DNA from: Phytophthora quininea
Lineage: Eukaryota; Oomycota; Peronosporomycetes; Peronosporales; Peronosporaceae
Direction of reading: 5' to 3'
Assembly: GCA_011947345.1 (NCBI GenBank)
Contig: JAAVTG010000570.1
Coordinates: 434,001 to 498,000, forward strand
DNA: 64,000 bases
The notes under the pieces were generated by a model. It was not told the origin of the DNA and made no database searches. It was given only the letters and a program-made list of their open reading frames with translations. Made by a program: the position numbers and the translations under genes. Shown one piece after another: positions 32,454 through 43,729 of the stretch; position 1 is the stretch's first letter; every line of letters starts with the position of its first letter.

Positions 32454-33496
32454 ATGTCACACGACTCGATAATGACACATACAACCTGTCATTGTCGTCA
32501 ACCCGAGCACAAGTGCAGATCGAGACACTCCAAACAGGGAAGACGACACCCAGGCTTTAATGCAAAAGGTGAATCAGGGATGGCTTCAGGTTGCGCCGCT
32601 TTCGCCTCAGCAAGAAACTTTGCAGGATCATGTTGTTCCTCCCCGTGCAATCGACGAACAGCGGCTATGGCTTCCGGGGTTGGACACCAGCCACGTGGTC
32701 GCTCTCAAGACATTGACGTCGAAATGGTTGGGTTCGTGGGGCCTGTCACGGCCGTCCGATACGATGGTAAGCGGCCCGCGGTCTGCGTCCGCGGCGACGT
32801 CACTGGTGAGTTAGGTGCACGCGTATTGACGTGCGGGAGAGGGAGGGGAGGGGGTCACTGCTGATGCGTGTCCGCGGCCGAGGTGCTTGAGTCGCATCGT
32901 GCTTGTCTAGTTGGGGCTTCAAACGGGGTGGAGACCGGTTGGGTCGTAGTTGGGCTAGGAGAGCGATCGATCTCCACCTCCATGGTGGAGGGACCGACTT
33001 TGAGGTTGCAGGTGACGCCGCAGGGGCAGCGGTTGGGGTAGACATATCTAGAAAGTTGGGAGGAACTCGCGCTCAGTACGATACCGCAAATTGAGAAGTG
33101 GTAATTCGTTGTTTGCGTGAGCTTGTTTTGGGAGTTTGCTGATGTTGTCGATGTACATGTGTTGTTTCTCAGTTTTCCATTTTTGTATCCGTCATTTTTT
33201 ATATCTTCGTCTGAATCGCTTATTCTTCGTATTGGTCCTTCGTAACGAAGGCGTTGGACCGTGAACCTTCTTCTCGTTTACGTTTGCGGTTGATTAAAGG
33301 CCCCTCCAAGTCAAATATCTATGCTGTCTGCGTCAATGAACTATTCGCATCGAATCTTCTTGAGCTGGTCATCTCCTGATAATTTCCCCATCCCTGGATC
33401 CGGAGGCTCCACTTGCTTCTCCATACCTCCTCCCCTGTTGATCTTCCCGGCAAATAAAACCTTGCTTATTTCCTCTTGCTAACAGATGCTAAACTT
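32454..33496 (+). other. No recognisable gene
   Basis: Short frames only (32454-32864 +, 32560-32814 +) without motifs. The part from 33100 is AT-rich and contains a CTTCGTAACGAAG palindrome (33237-33249). Confidence 0.4.
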
Positions 33497-33675
33497 GGTT
33501 GTTCTTATTGGGGGGTATTTGCTATTATGAAAGGATTAATTTGAATGGGATATGTGAATGTGAAGTTAATCATTTTCTTTTTCTGGATGTTTTCTGTTGG
33601 CTCTCGCCCCGCAGGGACTCGAACCCCAACCGGAGGGATGAACTTCGCGAGTTGTATACACAATCCACTCGACCT
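33497..33675 (-). mobile_element. tRNA-derived SINE, copy 2
   Basis: The same head (minus-strand GGTTGGGGTTCGAGTCCC) and tail as the copy at 22699-22905, with internal indels. It lies about 180 bp before duplicated block B. Confidence 0.6.
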
Positions 33676-34022
33676 TCCTCTTGCTATCAGTGTTTGTCGT
33701 CTCTTTCGTTGTTTGCTTGGCGCTGTTTACCGTCTTGTTCTTGTGGTTGCTCCCAGTCGCCACGAGTTTCACCTCCAGTCGCTTGCTCTCTCTAGAGCTG
33801 TCGCCTGCAAATTCTGAAGTGTTTCCAGGCTGATAGCGACTATCAGATAGCCACCTCTGCCCATCAACATTTGCCTTCATAAACAGCAGGAGAAGCTCAG
33901 TCACACGGAGAACGTGACTAATCTGCAATCATCGAGGTCAATCTCTCCCCGTAAACTTGCTTACGTGATTTGATGTGACTTAGCACCACGCATCATTCGG
34001 CAATTTGCGAACGACAAAGCAA

Positions 34023-35287
34023 ATGAACTTATTGGAGACTGGCAACGAGGACTTTGCGACCGTGGCCGAGGCCATCGCCTTCATCAACTCTTTCGACGAC
34101 GGAGTGCAGTCTAACGGCTCGTCTTCGGATTCGGGAACTGCCCACTCCGTGGCGAAATCCCGAGCCTCAAAGCGGAAGCGACGATCGAACCCTCCGGGCT
34201 ACACGACTCGCGTGCAGCAGCGCAAGAAAGCAGAGCTGCAAAACCTACGGGACCATGTTCGAGAACTGGAGCTGCAAATCGAGCAGCTCAAGGTCATGCG
34301 ACCACCTTCAATGGCCACGAGTCTATCAGGTGAATTGGATTCAGCGACTAAATCCAAGTGGAAACAGCTCGTCAAGATCGAGTACAACGAGCGACGTCGA
34401 GCGGAGGAGACCAACCGCAAGTTGAAGGAGATTCTGGCGCTCCAAGTCGACGTGGATAAGAATTTCCGACGCGTGTTGCAGAAGAAGGCGCTGCTTCAGG
34501 GCATTGACTTTGTGTTTGGCAACGAGCCGACGTCAAGACATTCGTTCAATGCCTTTGAAAACGGCAAAGCCATCATGGACCACCTCGAACAAAAAGTAGC
34601 TCAGCACTACCGAGATTCCGGCTCGTTGTTCCAGTCCGGACCCCGCCAGCGATCAACTGCAGTATGCAAATGAAACACGTCAAAGGTCTGGGCAAAACGG
34701 CAGAGGCCATCTCGGCGACGCCCATGGGGTGTCCGATGGAAGCGGCGGCGCTCATTTGCTGGAAGGACTTGACCACACACCGCCCATGCCCCGAAAAATG
34801 GGGACGATACGTACGAACTGATAGCGCTTTTACTTGATCTCCCCGATCTAACCATTTGATGCTGCAGATGAACGGACGACAACCCGATTCGCGTGAGAAG
34901 AATTGGATCCTCACGCTGCAGTGCCAATCGTACGTAAAACAAGTCAAAGGCGTGCAGTTTCTCCGCAAATACGTCGAGCCCAATCGCATCGTGATTATCA
35001 AGGCCGACCTCATGACTCTCACCGACGAAGGCCTACAATTCCGAGACCAATGCTGGACGATCATTACTCGATCCGAGACTGACCAAAACGCGTCGGTCGT
35101 GCGCGTGTGCGAGCAAATGTACATGGACCGCAGCGTGGAGCCTTCGGCGCGAGCCGAAGACGTCGAGTACGCTCAGAATCTCGTACTTAAGAACCTGAGC
35201 TGGAAACTTCGAGAGCACACCCAACACTTGCAAGACATGCTAGTGGAAGAGAATACTTTTGCTTCGACCAAGAATGTTGGGTCCTGA
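34023..35287 (+). pseudogene. M96-type gene 7B (copy B), internal frameshift
   Basis: ATG 34023 is in frame here (MNLLETGNEDFATVAEAIAF), unlike in copy A. The bZIP-like segment is GYTTRVQQRKKAELQNLRD with heptads to QIEQLK, then NERRRAEETNRKLKEIL. Exon 1 and exon 2 are fused: the intron found in all other three-exon relatives is missing precisely. After HYRDSGSLFQ a frameshift leads to TGA at 34671-34673; the family frame resumes (TPMGCPMEAAALICWKDL) to the donor at 34811. Intron 2 is 34811-34867 (57 bp). Exon 3 (34868-35287) is an intact START-like half. The frameshift is shared with copy A, so it predates the duplication and is unlikely to be a sequencing error. Confidence 0.7.
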
Positions 35288-35318
35288 GAAGAAAAGTTTG
35301 TGTATTTCCTTTAACAAT

Positions 35319-36694
35319 TTACTCCATTGGTGCTGCTGTGATCAACGCAGCCTCGTCGACCAGTCTGTCTTGCTCTTCTTGCCAAAACTCTCGAATCTGC
35401 TTACTCAGCGCTGTCAATGCAGAAGCCTGCGCATTCATTTCTCTCTGAGAGCTGTGATTCTTGCGATCCACTTGGAGCTGGAGCACCGTACGTACAATGC
35501 AAGAGTTCTGCGAGCAAGTCTTCGTTCGTGAGATAGTCGTAAATCCTTGGGTGTTGAATTGCAGTTGTTTCGAAGGAAGCAGCAGCACATCAGCGCAGAC
35601 TAGCACAACTCGATCCTTCTCTTCAAACTTGCGGATCGTGTGCAACCTCTCGAACCGTAAGAAATGGTCTTGAACCGGTACTGTGAGCGAGACCTTCGCC
35701 TGCAATGAGTTGGGCAGATCTCCTTGTATCTACAAGACATCAAGAATTGTTAGTCTGAAATGTTCTAGCCCATTGCAGCTCGTTAACGTACCTCTTGTTT
35801 CTCAAGGTGTCCCCAGATCATATCGCGTGCTTTACTGACGGAACAACTCATGGGTGTTGTGATAATGAACTCAACTGCGCCGGGTTGATGGTGTTCTTGG
35901 TACCCGACTTGCAAAACGTCCTGAACCCCTACTAATCTCGATAGATTGCAAAAATCTTGAACTGCTTCTGGCCTTGACGTATTGAACGCATAATTTCTCA
36001 TCACTTTGCCTTGCAGTTGCTTTACCCAAACCTTGGTATCAGTCGCTTCTAGCCGAAAGCTTTCGTAGCTTGGCGATTCTCCTTTCAACACGTACTTCAT
36101 ATCCTAGCCACGAAAAAACGGGAAAATTAGTTCGAGTCTTTATACTGCTAGAAGCCACAAGGAAATTTACACGTACCGATAGCAGAGATTGGCTGCGGAG
36201 TACCTTGCACAGAGCCTGTGCAACTCGATGCTGCTTTGTTAGCTTGCTCTTCAGTTGCTTATTGGTCTCTTCGGTCTTTTGTCGGTCCTCGAATTGCTTG
36301 ATAGCATCGCGATGGTTACGCGATAGCACCTCGCGTGTTTTCCACTGCGAGTACGTTAGCGCGTTCAGCTTGAGACTGTCAGAAGTGGCATCCCCGCGAA
36401 GCAACCGGTCCAGCTGCGTCTGCAGAATCTCGCTTTGCTCTCGTAACGAATTAATTTCCGTGCGTTTGCGACGTTGGAGCACCGTCGATGAACTCGTGGT
36501 ACTCCGTTTGCGCTTCTTTGGCTTGGCTGTTGCGAGTTCCTTGGTCCGGTTAGCAGAGCTGTCGGTTGGCGAGGCAACCATGTTGGTGAAGCGTGCGTTG
36601 CCATCGTGGGAGTCGTAGTAGTCGATCAGCTCCAGGGCCTCTTGCAGTGTCGCAAAGGCTTCGTCGTCGGACGGAAAAAGCTCAAAAAGCTCAT
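35319..36694 (-). CDS. M96-type gene, minus strand, copy B, three exons
   Basis: Exon 1 runs to 36177, intron 1 is 36176-36104 (73 bp), exon 2 36103-35792, intron 2 35791-35730 (62 bp), exon 3 35729-35319. From the in-frame ATG at 36581 the protein would be 375 aa and uninterrupted: KKRKRSTTSSS, TVLQRRKRTEINSLRE heptads, KVWVKQLQGKVMRNY, ITTPMSCSVSKARDMIW, then the START-like exon (RFERLHTIRKFEEKDRVVLV). The family's acidic start (DDEAFATLQEALELIDYYD) lies upstream of that ATG in frame, but the natural ATG at 36694 (MSFLSFF) is one base out of frame across TTTTT. Either a base is miscalled in both copies, or translation starts downstream and loses the acidic segment. It is the best candidate for a working gene in the block. 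Confidence 0.65.
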
Positions 36695-36839
36695 GTGAGT
36701 CAGGTTGTTGTCGGTGATAGCAATTCGTGAGTGGTTCTTCTGAGCAGCAGCTCGGACATCTGTTTGCGCGGTCGAGGTGTTAACTTGAGATCGCGAAGGG
36801 ATGGCAGATCTGGAAGAGGGATCAATTTCGATGATCTGG

Positions 36840-37263
36840 AGATTATGGGGCAAGAATACTATGTGGCATCTGGAAAAGGCATGGTTGTACGAAGGAAAAT
36901 TTCTCACAAAACGGTGGTTAGTGAGTGGTGCTGTGTTTGTGGAGTTGAGCGAGTAATTCGCTGAGCAAAATCAAAAGAAGCTCGATTCAAAAGGACGAAA
37001 ACTTTCGCAAACCATCCCGTTCCCTTCACAAGTCCTTACCGCAGCAAAGCCACTGTTTAGGCGAGCTGTGTGGTGATGTACATGCACGTTCGGTACAGCA
37101 GCATTTCATGAACCGGTGCTTTTCACTTGTGCTCTCGCTTTTGGGATCGGTCATGCGATGCGCTGATGCTGACGATTTACGTATCAATCGCTCTGGCGTG
37201 TAGAGCTCGACATGTCAGTCGCACTTTTGCCTTCTGTCCGCCTGAACGACTTCGCGTATTGCC
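36840..37263 (+). other. No recognisable gene
   Basis: Short frames without motifs between the duplicated block and the effector-like pseudogene. Confidence 0.4.
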
Positions 37264-37696
37264 ACGCGTCTGGGCTGCCTTGTGCTATGTGCGATGGTTG
37301 CTCTGGCCTCGAGCAGCGACGCTGGGTCATCATCCAAGTATGGCAACCTATTGAATGACAATAAACGCTTTCTAAGAACGCCAAGTGGCAGCATCGCCGT
37401 TGAAGAGAGGGGCGTCAACAGCATCATCCAGGCACTTCGGGGCGCTCAAGTCCAGCGGAAGAGCTCGGTACTCAAATCCGACCCAAAACTCGACGAACGG
37501 TTCGACACTTCCAAACTCTGGTACAAGAAGGAAACACCCCGAGGACGCATGGAAGGACTTGCGGCTCGAATCGATGGCGCGTCAGCGCTACAACGAGTTG
37601 GACATTGGCAAGTTGAAGGCGAACCCGGACTACCAACTGTACCTCAATTACGAGAAGTTCTACAAGATCGTGAAGAACAAGGTGCCGAAGAACTAG
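37264..37696 (+). pseudogene. RXLR-dEER effector-like gene, start codon lost and frameshifted
   Basis: A hydrophobic signal-peptide-like stretch (LGCLVLCAMVALASSSDA) is followed by an RXLR motif, RFLR (37366-37377), and a dEER motif, EER (37402-37410), the layout of secreted Phytophthora effectors delivered into plant cells. The codon where the protein should begin (37264-37266) is ACG in a GCC context. The next in-frame ATG (37294) falls inside the signal peptide. A frameshift lies in GAAACACCCC (about 37530-37540); the C-terminal part (PEDAWKDLRLESMA, YLNYEKFYKIVKNK) continues one frame over to TAG at 37694-37696. A short W/Y-containing C-terminal domain is typical; the target is unknown. 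This copy is probably not expressed as a secreted effector. Confidence 0.75.
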
Positions 37697-38172
37697 AGAC
37701 GATCGAAACGTGTGGCAGTCGTGCTTTCTATCTGTCCAGGATTGGTATGTTTTGACCCACCATTGCGCTAGGTTTTTAAAAACGAGCTATGATCAATACA
37801 GGAATGGAGGGCAACAGGCTTCTTGAACGGATTTTGCCATACTTTGCGAGCTGTGGATGACCTACGTTTAACGTACGTTTATCATCCTTTATCCAGGAAT
37901 CAACTTTCACGGCGTACCTTATCTGTCCTATCGAGCGGATCATATTTTACATTATTGAAAGCATTTACTTACTGTGGCGTGTGATCATGGCCTATAACTT
38001 AAAAGAATAAAACAGCAATAGAAGCCAGGAAGTCTGTATATTTTTCTTGTTCAAGTATGTCTACAGCTCGAACAAGACGTTACTACTTGTTCGACGGGCC
38101 CAAACAACAGCAAAAAGAATACGAACTCGCTCAGACTGACCAGCTATGAGTCCGGCATAACGGTGTCAAACC
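37697..38172 (+). other. No recognisable gene
   Basis: AT-rich 3' flank of the effector pseudogene; nothing recognised. Confidence 0.4.
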
Positions 38173-39003
38173 TTAGAGGTGGCGCGCACGCAGCAGAGCG
38201 AACTGGTCCAACTTGGGCGCAGTCGGCACAAACTGCACGATGGCGTCGATTCGAGCCTTCACCTCGGGCGTGATCTTGCCCACGACATCCAGCGCCTTGA
38301 GATTGTCTTCGAGCTGGGAAGGACGGCTAGCACCGACCATCACCGTCGACACGTTCTCATTCGAGACAGCCCAAGCGATCGACATCTGCGCGAGCGAGCA
38401 GCCCAACTCCTCTGCAATTGGTTTCAACTTGTCGGCCATCGCCACTCGCTCTTCGAAGCCTTCCGAGAGGGGCCCTTGCTTGAACAGACCTTGCGTGAAG
38501 CGAGAGCCGTCGGGGGTACCGGAGCTGTACTTGCCCGTGAGGGTACCGTACGCCAACGGAGACCACGTCGTGAGCCCGAGCTTGTACTTCTTGTACAAGT
38601 CCAGGAACTCATACTCCACCTTGTTCCGCACGAAAATGTTGTACTGGGACTGCTCCACAACAGGCCGCACAAGACCCAGGCGGTCTGCGATTTCGCACGC
38701 CTCGATGATGTCGGCAGCCAGCCACTCGCTAGTTCCCCAGTAGAAGGCCCAGCCTTGCTCGAGCACGAAGTTCATGGCGCGCACAGTCTCCTCGATCGGT
38801 GTGTGCGGGTCTTGGCGGTGGCAGTAGAGCACATCCACATAGTCGAGCTGCAAGCGCTTGAGCGACGCCTTCGCGCCTTCAATGATGTGCTTGCGACTCA
38901 GTCCCTGGTCGTTCGGGCCGCACTCCATGAATCCTTTGGAGCCATTGCAGAGCTTGGTGGTGATCACGAGATCCTCTCGGGTCCAGACGCCGTTGGCGAT
39001 CGA
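38173..39003 (-). pseudogene. Aldo/keto reductase (potassium-channel beta-subunit type), 5' truncated
   Basis: About 277 codons of a typical AKR barrel: REDLVITTKLCNG, the DYVDVLYCHRQDPHTPIEET strand-helix with the catalytic His, YWGTSEW, PVVEQSQYNIFVR, TTWSPLAYGTLTGKY, and the NADPH-binding end (MVGASRPSQLEDNL). It is closest in pattern to the Kv-beta/YghZ-like AKR group, which reduces aldehydes or ketones with NADPH. The first 60-70 residues, with the catalytic Asp and Tyr, are missing: similarity stops at about 39003 and unrelated sequence follows. The only start nearby is GTG 38967. The rest is free of stops, so truncation is recent, or the 5' exon lies elsewhere. Confidence 0.75.
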
Positions 39004-39635
39004 AGGTGGTTTTACAGACCGGTGGCGGACATGACCGGATGTCTTACACGGAAGATTTTCTTCACCAAAGCCGCCACTTTCGCGCTGGACGGTGTCTTTC
39101 GCTTAAGTGGATTTTAGCGAGGGACCATGGAAGAGGAATTATGAAGGTGTTGTGGCAAATCAATAGCCCCTGTGATGTCTTCATTCGTGTCGTGTGGTTT
39201 TCTAAGGTCCACGGCTTAGAAGCCACAGTATTAGTACTTCGGCCAGGCATCGGACAATATCCATTGTATATGGATTGTTGCCGAGACGCCCGACCAATCA
39301 ATATTGGAACAATGTCAATTTCCTGGGAAAACAATTGCAATGCATCGATCTAATTGTGTATCTTGTCGTTGAAGTGCTATGCGGTCTTGTTCGACGAGTT
39401 GGCAGAGGCATAAATAACCACGTCTGCGGTCTCGGAAGTGGGAGAGCACGAGCGAGGTTTTTGCTAGACGACGGCGCGCTCCAGCTCATACTTTTGAACA
39501 CACACTGCCGTTGTTCAACCTCCACGACAGCCCCTCATCGAACCCCTCCGCTAACCACGCTACTATCGTAGGCAGTCCCGTCTCTAGTCACTCCGCTCAA
39601 GCCTGTTCCACCAACGATGGCGATCAGCTCGGCGT

Positions 39636-40214
39636 TTGCTCCTCAAGTCTCCAGAAGAAACCAGCATTATCCATCGGCTTTTGCTCTCCACAGGAGAAGA
39701 ATCGATTAATTCTGCTAGCGCTTGTGTCTCCACAGAGCCCAGCACCAAGTGCAAACACAGAAAATCTGAATCGACCCGCCCATGCACTTCAAAGAAGAAG
39801 CGCACCAAAGCCTCTAGTGTTCGTTCACCAAGGCCTGCAAGTCCGAGTGGTGTTACGGCGAAACGAGGCAGCAGTCGCGCCTACCCATCAGACGCTGCAG
39901 ATTACCCGGGAAGTCAGAGCAGCTATCGAAGATCCAAGTCCAGAGAGGAAGACCGCTCAAGATACATCGATCTGGCTTGGCTTCCAGCTACCTCCGTCGA
40001 GGTGGAACGACTATTCTCTGCAGTGAAGCACATGCTTGGTCCAACAAAGCAGCTTGGATATATGCGGAAGCGAATGAGTGCGGAGACGCTCGAGTCAATC
40101 CTCTACTTGAGGCTTAACTGGGATCTTGTTACGAACGAAATCATTTCGAAGGCAGTGCGGGTAGCTTGTGAAGATAGCGAAACAGAGACGGAAGAGCACG
40201 ACAGCTACGAGTAA
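39636..40214 (+). pseudogene. hAT transposase C-terminal remnant
   Basis: The last 80 residues (from about 39960) carry the hAT dimerisation domain: LPATSVEVERLFSAVKHML, RKRMSAETLESILYLRLNWD. The preceding Ser/Lys/Pro-rich part is open but has no hAT catalytic sequence. Inverted ends were not found. It is a remnant of a cut-and-paste element. Confidence 0.65.
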
Positions 40215-41921
40215 AAGTTGCTAGTTGCCCTCACGATTCTGACAATATTGGTAGAGGTCGCCACAATCAATATTGTGGAGAACAATTTTACGATGTAACA
40301 ATGCCAATGTTTTTTTCGATCCCTGGTACTTCGGCGGTAAACATACTTTATGTTGCGATTTCCGCCATTCCGAGAGCATTCAGGGCCTTGCCATGGCCTC
40401 CTTGACGTCTCCCTTCGCGTCGCGGGTCACAACTTCGGACGGCACTTCGCCTAAACCATGATCCGTGTAAAAATCTGGTCATGCCCGCCACCAGTCTGTA
40501 AATAAGCTTACCAAAGAAGCTGACACCGGAACAAGTGGTGCTAATGGAGGAGCTAACAAAAGAAAAACCAGTGACACTTAGAAGATGGCAAAGCCAGCTC
40601 ATGATGATTGGAGTCGAGTCATCAACACCGACGGATGGTTGCGGAGATCAAGTGAGCTCGTCGATGTCGAAAACCACTCCAGACCTCGGAGAGATAGAAT
40701 CCGGGGATCGAGGCCGGAACTCAGTCAAATTGAGCAAGCTTATCGACGCCCCACCGGCAAAACAATCGCGTGTTCCTGGTGGCGTATTGACAGTTAATCT
40801 TTTACCCCGAAATGCTGGTGTTAATGGCCTTCTATTTGGCTTTTATGTCTTTTTCCTATCGAAGCCTGATACTTACTAAGACGCGATGACGAAGATTAGC
40901 GGACAGTTGACCCCTTTACCCCCGCCCGCTATCCGGGACATGCTAGTAGCTACTCCTTCCTACAGCATCAGCAGGTTAATGCCGGAGACCACCAGCTATC
41001 CTGATGCCACCCGCAGGCACACACAGGACACTTGTGGTTTTTCAAGGCGCCACGCCGGAGGAAAAGCCTTCGTCATGACGACTGTACCGAGGATCAATTG
41101 TTTCTACAGCTGGTACTCCGTCGAATAGACGCTTGTGCTTGATTTTCGGCCTGCCTTGGAGGTTGAGAGGGGTCACTTGATCGCAGAGCTGCACACGACA
41201 CTGGGGAAGCTGCGGGGCTTCGACACATAAGGTCCCGCCTCAAAAACGGGCTCGAGGGGCCTCTGGCAGCATGGCCTCCGGTGGTCTTAGTCGCCAGATT
41301 CACACGTCGTGCATTGCGTTGTTGGAGCTTGGACTTGGGCATGAGCGAGCAAATGGCGAGCTGGGCGACGGAAGCGGAGTCCGTCAGGCAGTGGCGGCAG
41401 TCAGCTTCCATGGTGGTGGCTTCCATGGCGGCTGTCAAAGTATGGAAGAACACTTGGCAAGGGAAGCTAACTGTGCTCCCAGGAAGTTGCGTCTTACGGG
41501 TATTTGGTGAAACCAAAACTGAGAAGAGCTTCGTGGCGCCAAGTCCGTGGCGCTCAAGGAAGCTCTTCGATGATCACCATCAAACTACCTTAGTCTAACA
41601 TGTACGCAACTCTTCGTTTTCAGATAGCTTTGTCCGGCGCTGCCGCAAGCGTTCGTCAGCAGTGCGATCAAACTGCCAATTCAACAAAATTCAGCCAAAT
41701 GGATACAAGGTTGAAACGACTAAAAATGCCGCAGCGAATTCACTTTGAAGTGTGCCGACCATAAAGAGATTTGATATAGCAGCCGACTACCAAGCGAACT
41801 GCAGAGCCAACACCTTCAAGTCTAAGTGTTAGGGCCTCGAAGCCTTCAGCGATATCAGATTCTATAAGTTAGTTAGGCTAACGTACATAGATGACCTTTC
41901 GAACACCAAAAGGAGACGACA
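40215..41921 (+). other. No recognisable gene
   Basis: 1.7 kb with short frames only (40535-40879 +, 41271-41598 +). None carries a motif I know. Confidence 0.4.
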
Positions 41922-42132
41922 CACAAACCCCTCTGTAAGAATGTCGTCGGTCAGGGTTTTTGGGGCTTATGGGGGGCATTCTTATAGGAGGGGTACCAAA
42001 TGGCTGGTACTATCAAAGAGTGTACTGAATGAATGGTACAAATCATGCTGAAAGACTCGGGCCGACCGTCGGCAACCTCGCTCTGACTCTGACTCAAAAT
42101 GGATTTTCAATGTTCCTATCCACCAAACGATA

Positions 42133-42315
42133 GTGTGGCGCTGGAATAAGATGCCCAGCTCCCTGTTCGCCACCCCCTGGAAGCACACAGGCCTTCTTAA
42201 GCATCATCCATGCGAGTGGGCAGTCCCCGACGAGCTTGCAGAAGACGAAATCGTAGGGGACTGGCGCTCAATGTTGGGACAGCTCAAAACAGCAGGTATC
42301 AAGAAGGATCTCTAG
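42133..42315 (+). other. Short frame inside the TIR element
   Basis: 60 codons (PSSLFATPWKHTGLLKHHPC, then DELAEDEIVGDWRSMLGQL) with protein-like composition. It may be the C-terminus of a transposase; no catalytic motif can be seen. Confidence 0.25.
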
Positions 42316-42538
42316 TATGTTAGCACGTTTATTGGTAAGTTCATTGCTCGGTGCAGTGACAAACGGCTTCCAGTAGACATAGTACGCGGTATCCGTTTTC
42401 TCCGGCGCGGATACGAAGAGCTGGGTCGAAAACAACCAAATGTCTCCTCAACTATTGCTTAGATCCCATAGTTAAGCACCCTCTATTAGGAAATCGAGGA
42501 ATTTTATGCCTCTAGAGGGGACGGGGAATATTATATAG

Positions 42539-42865
42539 TGTTCGCTAGCGCCGCCACTAGCTGCTTATGGACGAGGAGAAGCCGTGGACACATACAGCGA
42601 TGACTCGGAGGCTCCGACGGCGACAGGAGAGCCGGCGGTCGCCTGGTCCTGGGCACCAGAATGAGTGGTCGGTGAGTCCTCGCCAGCCACTGGTATAGTG
42701 AAACCAAGTCAAGATGCCATCGGGGTAATCCAGTTGATGAGTGGCATCAGTGAGCTCAAGGAGGACAAGGAGAAAAGCAGGGGAGGATGACAAGAGCGTA
42801 GTTAGGAGCATAACCTTCAATCTCACTTCGGCATTTGCCCCTCAACAGCAAGCGCCTACTCAACA
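42539..42865 (+). repeat. Copia 5' LTR
   Basis: 327 bp, TGTTCGCTAG...ACTCAACA; near-identical to 60130-60458. Confidence 0.9.
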
Positions 42866-42903
42866 GGTTAACAGCCGCAAGACGCTCAAGCTGCACGTCC
42901 GCC

Positions 42904-43690
42904 ATGACCACGAATGCGAAGAAGGCTGAAGTCATCCTGGGGAGTGACAACTACTTCCACTGGGAGTTGGCCATGCGCATGACGCTGGCGAGGAAGGGCT
43001 GCTCGCGCACGTGCAAGTGGTGAAGGACCCGACGGAGATGACCGAGGCCTGGATGCTGAACGACATGAAGGCGCTCGGTCTGATCGCTCAAGGAGTGGCT
43101 GTGGAGCACCACATGAAGATACGATCAGCAGCGACGGCTATCCAAGCATGGACGACGCTACGGAAATTCTACAACCGGACGACCATGCAGAACCGTGTGA
43201 CGATGACTCATCGCCTCCACGAGTTCAAGATGGAGGACGGCGCGACGATGGCGAAGCACCTGGACTAGTTCGACGAACTTATCGTGGCCTCCAGACGCTG
43301 GGAGAGCCCCTGGATGAGTCGCGACAACTCGTCATCCTGCTGAGCAGCCTGCCAGCGGAGTTCGAGTTGATCGCGTCGATTGTGGAGAACAGCAAGGACG
43401 TGACCCTCATCGGGGTGAAGGAAAAGCTGCTCAAGGAGTACGAGCGGCAGGAGAAGAAAGAGACCTCCGAGCGCGCGCTGAAGGCCTCGTTCAGAGGAAG
43501 AGGCAAGAACGGAAGGTTCGATAAAGGCAGCAAGGGATACGACCACAGGGGCACTCGCGGACGAGGGCTCGGTGGCTTCAAAGGCAAGTGCTTTAACTGT
43601 GGCCGGGTGGGTCACATAAAGCGGGACTGCCCAGATGTGACCAATGGTGACAACAGCGAGGACTCAGTGTTCACTGTTGTGGTCAATGGC
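42904..43690 (+). pseudogene. Copia gag with zinc knuckle
   Basis: ATG 42904 gives AKKAEVILGSDNYFHWELAM, the usual Copia gag start. A frameshift near 43005, a TAG at 43266-43268 and a further frame change break it. Later parts are LVILLSSLPAEFELIASIVE and KEKLLKEYERQEKK. An intact CCHC knuckle, CFNCGRVGHIKRDC, lies at about 43590-43630. Confidence 0.75.
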
Positions 43691-43729
43691 GACACCAGCG
43701 AGGACTCGGTGTTCGCTGTGGGGAAGGAT

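Larger units (their letters stand above)
33851..36839. repeat. Duplicated block, copy B (partner 9091-11295)
   Basis: The more complete copy, 2.99 kb, containing one + and one convergent - strand M96-type gene. Homology to copy A starts at CTCTGCCC and ends at GATGATCTGG. No target duplication or inverted ends at the borders, so this is a segmental duplication rather than a simple transposon. Confidence 0.85.

Noticed and set aside
38179..39117. 312-codon + strand frame opposite the aldo/keto reductase
   Set aside because: It is the antisense shadow of a well-conserved reductase on the minus strand; its protein has no known motif.
39511..40026. 171-codon + strand frame before the hAT remnant as a separate gene
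   Set aside because: It overlaps the hAT frame in another phase and has only Ser/Pro-rich composition.
41917..41938. Target duplication of the TIR element
   Set aside because: The bases outside the two inverted ends do not match in any length I tried.
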